This document shows, piece after piece, positions 60,850 to 64,000 of a stretch of DNA of 64,000 nucleotides. Each line of letters starts with the position of its first letter. The stretch's first letter is position 1. The translations under genes and the position numbers were made by a program. Origin of the DNA: Rahnella inusitata (lineage in GTDB: Bacteria; Pseudomonadota; Gammaproteobacteria; Enterobacterales; Enterobacteriaceae). The notes below the pieces were generated by a model. The model saw nothing but the letters and a program-made list of their open reading frames with translations. It searched no databases and was not told the origin of the DNA. The stretch lies in NCBI RefSeq assembly GCF_003263515.1, contig NZ_JYDE01000002.1, forward strand, positions 234,585-298,584. The letters run 5' to 3'.

Positions 60850-62641
60850 ACAAAAAGTGAGTAAAATTCAAAAGATGTGGCCCACGCTTAAACGCCTGTT
60901 GAGTTACGGCAAGCCATACAGAAAACCGCTTTCCATTGCGGTGCTGATGTTGTGGATTGCGGCAGCAGCAGAAGTGACCGGGCCAATTCTGATCAGCTTC
61001 TTTATCGATCACTATGTCGCCAAAGGCGAAATGCCATGGGGCAAGGTCAGCCTGCTGGCACTGTGCTTTATTCTGCTGCAATTTCTGGCTGCGGGTTTGC
61101 ACTATTTTCAGGCGCTGTTGTTTAACCGGGCAGCGGTCGGCGTGGTTCAGCGTTTGCGCACAGATGTGATGGATGCCGCCCTGCGCCAGCCTCTCAGTGC
61201 ATTCGACACTCAGCCGGTCGGTCAGCTGATTTCCCGTGTCACCAACGATACGGAAGTGATCCGCGATCTGTACGTCACCGTCGTCTCGACCGTATTGCGC
61301 AGCATTGCCCTGATCGGGGCGATGTTGGTGGCGATGTTCAGTCTCGACTGGCGTCTGGCCTCGGTAGCTGTCTGTATTTTCCCTGCGGTCTTCGTGGTGA
61401 TGGGACTCTACCAGATTTACAGCACGCCGATCGTGCGCAAGGTGCGCAGCTATCTGGCGGATATCAATGACGGTTTCAACGAAGTTATCAATGGGATGAA
61501 CGTCATCCAGCAGTTCCGTCAGCAAAAGCGCTTCGGCGAACGTCTGACGCGCGCCAGCCAGTCGCATTATCTGGCGCGTATGCAAACGCTCCGGCTGGAA
61601 GGTTTCTTACTGCGCCCGCTGCTCAGCCTGTTCTCCTCTCTGATTTTATGCGGATTGCTGCTGCTGTTTGGATTCAGCGCGGAAGGTTCTGTCGGTGTCG
61701 GTGTTCTGTACGCTTTCATCAACTATCTGGGGCGTCTGAACGAACCGTTGATCGAACTGACATCACAACAGTCGATCCTTCAGCAGGCCGTCGTGGCTGG
61801 TGAACGTATTTTTGATCTCATGGACAGAACACAGCAGCAATACGGTTCGGATGACAAACGGCTGACCAGCGGTGAGATTGAAGTCAAAGACGTCAGTTTT
61901 GCCTATCTCCCGGAAAAATGGGTGTTGGAAAATATTTCACTGCACGTTCCGTCGCGTGGATTTGTGGCGCTGGTGGGGCATACCGGCAGTGGCAAGAGTA
62001 CGCTGGCGAATTTGCTGATGGGATATTACCCGCTCAATAAAGGGGAAATCAGAGTCGATGGCCGTAACCTTGCTGATCTGTCTCATGCCAGCTTGCGCAA
62101 AGGGATTGCGATGGTTCAGCAGGATCCGGTTGTGCTGGCTGAATCTGTCTTCGCCAATGTGACCTTAGGGCGCGATATTGATGAAGCACAGGTCTGGCAT
62201 GCACTCGATATTGTGCAACTCTCGCCGCTTATCCGCGAAATGCCTGAAGGGCTTAATACGCGTCTGGGTGAACAGGGGAATAATCTCTCCGTCGGGCAGA
62301 AGCAGTTACTGGCGATGGCGCGCGTTTTGGTGCAGGCACCGGAGATTCTGATCCTTGACGAGGCAACTGCCAATATCGATTCGGGAACAGAGCAGGCGAT
62401 CCAGCGTGCTTTGCGGGCTATCCGTCAGCAAACCACGTTGGTGGTTATCGCCCATCGTCTTTCGACTATTGTCGATGCGGACAATATTTTGGTATTGCAT
62501 CGTGGTCAGGCCGTAGAACAGGGTAATCACCTGCAGCTGTTAAACGAAAAAGGCCGGTATTATCAGATGTATCAGTTGCAGCTTGCCGGTCAGGAACTCG
62601 CCTCTACAGAGCAAGCCACTGCCGCTACCGAAAACGCGTAA
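60842..62641 (+). CDS. mdlB: MdlB, heterodimeric ABC exporter subunit
   Basis: Partner of MdlA, 599 residues from GTG 60842 (the frame is open further upstream inside mdlA, but without conservation). It has six membrane helices, then an ATPase domain with GHTGSGKST, signature LSVGQ (degenerate) and Walker B ILILDEAT with the catalytic Glu. GGAG lies 10 bp before the GTG. The next in-frame GTG, at 60857, is possible. Confidence 0.95.
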   Translation: MVEQKVSKIQKMWPTLKRLLSYGKPYRKPLSIAVLMLWIAAAAEVTGPILISFFIDHYVAKGEMPWGKVSLLALCFILLQFLAAGLHYFQALLFNRAAVGVVQRLRTDVMDAALRQPLSAFDTQPVGQLISRVTNDTEVIRDLYVTVVSTVLRSIALIGAMLVAMFSLDWRLASVAVCIFPAVFVVMGLYQIYSTPIVRKVRSYLADINDGFNEVINGMNVIQQFRQQKRFGERLTRASQSHYLARMQTLRLEGFLLRPLLSLFSSLILCGLLLLFGFSAEGSVGVGVLYAFINYLGRLNEPLIELTSQQSILQQAVVAGERIFDLMDRTQQQYGSDDKRLTSGEIEVKDVSFAYLPEKWVLENISLHVPSRGFVALVGHTGSGKSTLANLLMGYYPLNKGEIRVDGRNLADLSHASLRKGIAMVQQDPVVLAESVFANVTLGRDIDEAQVWHALDIVQLSPLIREMPEGLNTRLGEQGNNLSVGQKQLLAMARVLVQAPEILILDEATANIDSGTEQAIQRALRAIRQQTTLVVIAHRLSTIVDADNILVLHRGQAVEQGNHLQLLNEKGRYYQMYQLQLAGQELASTEQATAATENA

Positions 62642-62982
62642 TCATCTTCCCAACGCAGGGCGTTACACTGCGTTGGGTCTCTTTCTGTCACTGCGTGTTT
62701 CGCAATATTTCTCTCTCATTGCCCCTCTTTAATGCATGCCCAAGCGCCGATGGAACCTGTTGCACTAAAAAGCAGCGCGTAGCACTTAAATAGTGCGGGC
62801 TTTCTGATAATGCCTCGAACCAACGACTGTGCGCTCCGTCACGATTATTCTGAAAATGCCGTATTGCGCGGGTAAATCACCAATCTTTCAGAAATTTCAA
62901 CTCTGGCACATCCTTTGCTTTATCCATTTCGTATCGGGCGCGGGTTTTCTCGCGGCAAGCCCTTAATTCGAGGAGTGGCAAA
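62642..62982 (+). promoter_or_regulatory. mdlB-glnK intergenic region: sigma-54 promoter and NtrC sites of glnKamtB
   Basis: No gene is seen in these 341 bp. TGGCAC-N5-TTGCT (62904-62919) is an exact sigma-54 -24/-12 element. A perfect dyad GCACTTAAATAGTGC (62782-62796) fits the NtrC pattern GCAC-N7-GTGC, and a second, weaker TGCACTA half-site (62761-62767) lies 20 bp upstream, two helical turns away. NtrC-dependent activation in nitrogen limitation is therefore expected, as in E. coli glnK. Confidence 0.85.
62649..62685 (+). terminator. Probable terminator after mdlB
   Basis: A 10-bp stem CCCAACGCAG (62649-62658) / CTGCGTTGGG (62668-62677) with a 9-base loop, then TCTCTTTCT. The T tract is imperfect. 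Confidence 0.65.
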
Positions 62983-63321
62983 ATGAAGCTGGTTACTGTG
63001 GTGATCAAACCTTTCAAGCTGGAAGACGTGCGTGAAGCGCTGTCTGCTGTTGGAATTCAGGGGCTGACCGTAACGGAAGTTAAAGGTTTCGGCCGCCAGA
63101 AAGGTCACGCTGAACTGTATCGCGGTGCAGAGTACAGCGTGAACTTCCTGCCAAAAGTAAAAATCGACATTGCTATCGCTGATGATCAGCTCGACGAAGT
63201 CATCGACGTGATCAGCAAAGCGGCTTACACCGGCAAGATTGGTGATGGCAAAATTTTCGTTGCTGAATTGCAACGCGTTATCCGTATTCGTACCGGTGAA
63301 ACCGACGAAGCAGCACTGTAA
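62983..63321 (+). CDS. glnK: GlnK, PII nitrogen regulatory protein
   Basis: A trimeric PII signal protein, 112 residues, that blocks the AmtB channel when nitrogen is plentiful and is uridylylated at Y51 (GAEYSVNF, T-loop) when it is scarce. PII signatures are visible: the T-loop at 37-55 and KIGDGKIFV (about 85-93). GAGGAG precedes the ATG by about 10 bp. It forms an operon with amtB, 80 bp downstream. Confidence 0.98.
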   Translation: MKLVTVVIKPFKLEDVREALSAVGIQGLTVTEVKGFGRQKGHAELYRGAEYSVNFLPKVKIDIAIADDQLDEVIDVISKAAYTGKIGDGKIFVAELQRVIRIRTGETDEAAL

Positions 63322-63401
63322 TTTCAGGCTCATCTCTTCGCATGAAGAGTTGAGATAAAAAAGCTTAGAAAACGGTTTTGAGAAACAGGGGTGGGTTAAT
63401 A

Positions 63402-64000
63402 ATGAAAAAACTTTTATCCATGATGGGGCTTGGCGCGGTTGCATTGTTGCCTTCGCTTGCCATGGCCGCCGCACCAGCAGCCGCTAACGGTGCTGATAAC
63501 GCGTTTATGATGATTTGTACTGCACTGGTGCTGTTTATGACCGTGCCTGGCGTGGCGCTGTTTTACGGCGGCTTGCTGCGTTCTAAAAACGTGTTGTCTA
63601 TGCTGACTCAGGTCATCGTGACGTTTGCTCTGGTTTGCGTACTGTGGATCCTCTACGGTTACAGCCTGGCCTTCAGCGAAGGTAACGCGTTCTTCGGCGG
63701 TTTCGGTAACGTGATGATGAAGGGCATCGGCCTGGATTCCGTCACCGGTACCTTCTCGCAGATGATTCACGTGGCGTTCCAGTGTTCATTCGCCTGTATC
63801 ACCGTGGCGCTGATCGTTGGCGGTATCGCTGAACGTGTACGTTTCTCTGCGGTACTTATCTTCACCGTTATCTGGCTGACCTTCTCCTACATTCCAATGG
63901 CACACATGGTTTGGGCCGGCGGTTTCCTGGCGGCAGACGGTGCGCTGGACTTCGCCGGTGGTACGGTTGTCCATATCAACGCCGCTATCGCGGGTCTGGT
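63402..64000 (+). CDS. amtB: AmtB, ammonium transporter (partial, N-terminal part)
   Basis: The ammonium channel of the inner membrane. The frame from ATG 63402 runs to the window end (199 codons of about 425-430). A signal peptide (about 1-22, ending in LAMAA) is followed by DNAFMMICTALVLFMTVPGVALFYGG, the conserved MIHVAFQCSFACIT helix, AHMVWAGGFLA, and VVHINAA with the first pore His. It lies downstream of glnK under the same sigma-54 promoter. Confidence 0.98.
   Translation, partial: MKKLLSMMGLGAVALLPSLAMAAAPAAANGADNAFMMICTALVLFMTVPGVALFYGGLLRSKNVLSMLTQVIVTFALVCVLWILYGYSLAFSEGNAFFGGFGNVMMKGIGLDSVTGTFSQMIHVAFQCSFACITVALIVGGIAERVRFSAVLIFTVIWLTFSYIPMAHMVWAGGFLAADGALDFAGGTVVHINAAIAGL

Overview
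The window is a stretch of chromosome from a gammaproteobacterium of the order Enterobacterales. Gene order and protein sequences follow the Escherichia coli phoBR-to-amtB segment closely. The peroxiredoxin gene tsaA beside acpH, and a degenerate hairpin repeat upstream of brnQ that resembles repeats seen in Yersinia and Serratia, point toward Yersiniaceae (Serratia, Rahnella or Yersinia-like). The genus cannot be fixed from this sequence alone. No phage, plasmid, insertion sequence, CRISPR array, tRNA or rRNA was seen.

Layout. 1-5.0 kb: the end-processing nuclease sbcCD (sbcC cut by the window edge), divergent from the phosphate regulators phoBR with a Pho box. 5.0-12.5 kb: a core methionine synthase-like gene behind MetJ-type operators, then brnQ, proY, ggt and tsaA. 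12.7-19.8 kb: acpH, the queuosine genes queA and tgt, the Sec accessory genes yajC-secD-secF, and the lipoprotein yajI. 19.9-23.7 kb: nrdR-ribD-ribH-nusB-thiL. 23.8-28 kb: yajO, dxs, ispA and xseB, an isoprenoid block on the minus strand. 28-35 kb: thiI, yajL/panE, yajQ, an accessory Gfo/Idh oxidoreductase with a CRP-type site, and yajR. 35-40 kb: the cytochrome bo3 operon cyoABCDE. 40-43 kb: ampG, yajG, bolA. 43.7-52.6 kb: the proteostasis block tig-clpP-clpX-lon-hupB-ppiD, with sigma-32-like promoters before clpP and lon. 52.7-64 kb: ybaV, fadM, queC, ybaE, cof, a cysteine desulfhydrase-like PLP enzyme divergent from decR, mdlAB, glnK, and amtB (cut by the window edge).

Compared with E. coli, the backbone carries four extra genes: the MetE-core gene, ggt, the Gfo/Idh gene and the PLP enzyme. 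It lacks malZ, yajD, tsx and pgpA at their usual places. The accessory genes look locally regulated: the MetE-core gene by methionine (MetJ), the Gfo/Idh gene by carbon status (CRP), and the PLP enzyme by cysteine through the neighbouring Lrp-type regulator DecR. The last of these resembles the cysteine-resistance pair described in Pantoea.

I found no convincing wholly new multi-gene system. The observations most worth checking are the MetJ-box/MetE-core unit, the decR/desulfhydrase pair, several long dyad symmetries in leaders and promoters (thiI, tig, cyo, lon), the missing pgpA, and the asymmetric ATP sites of MdlAB.
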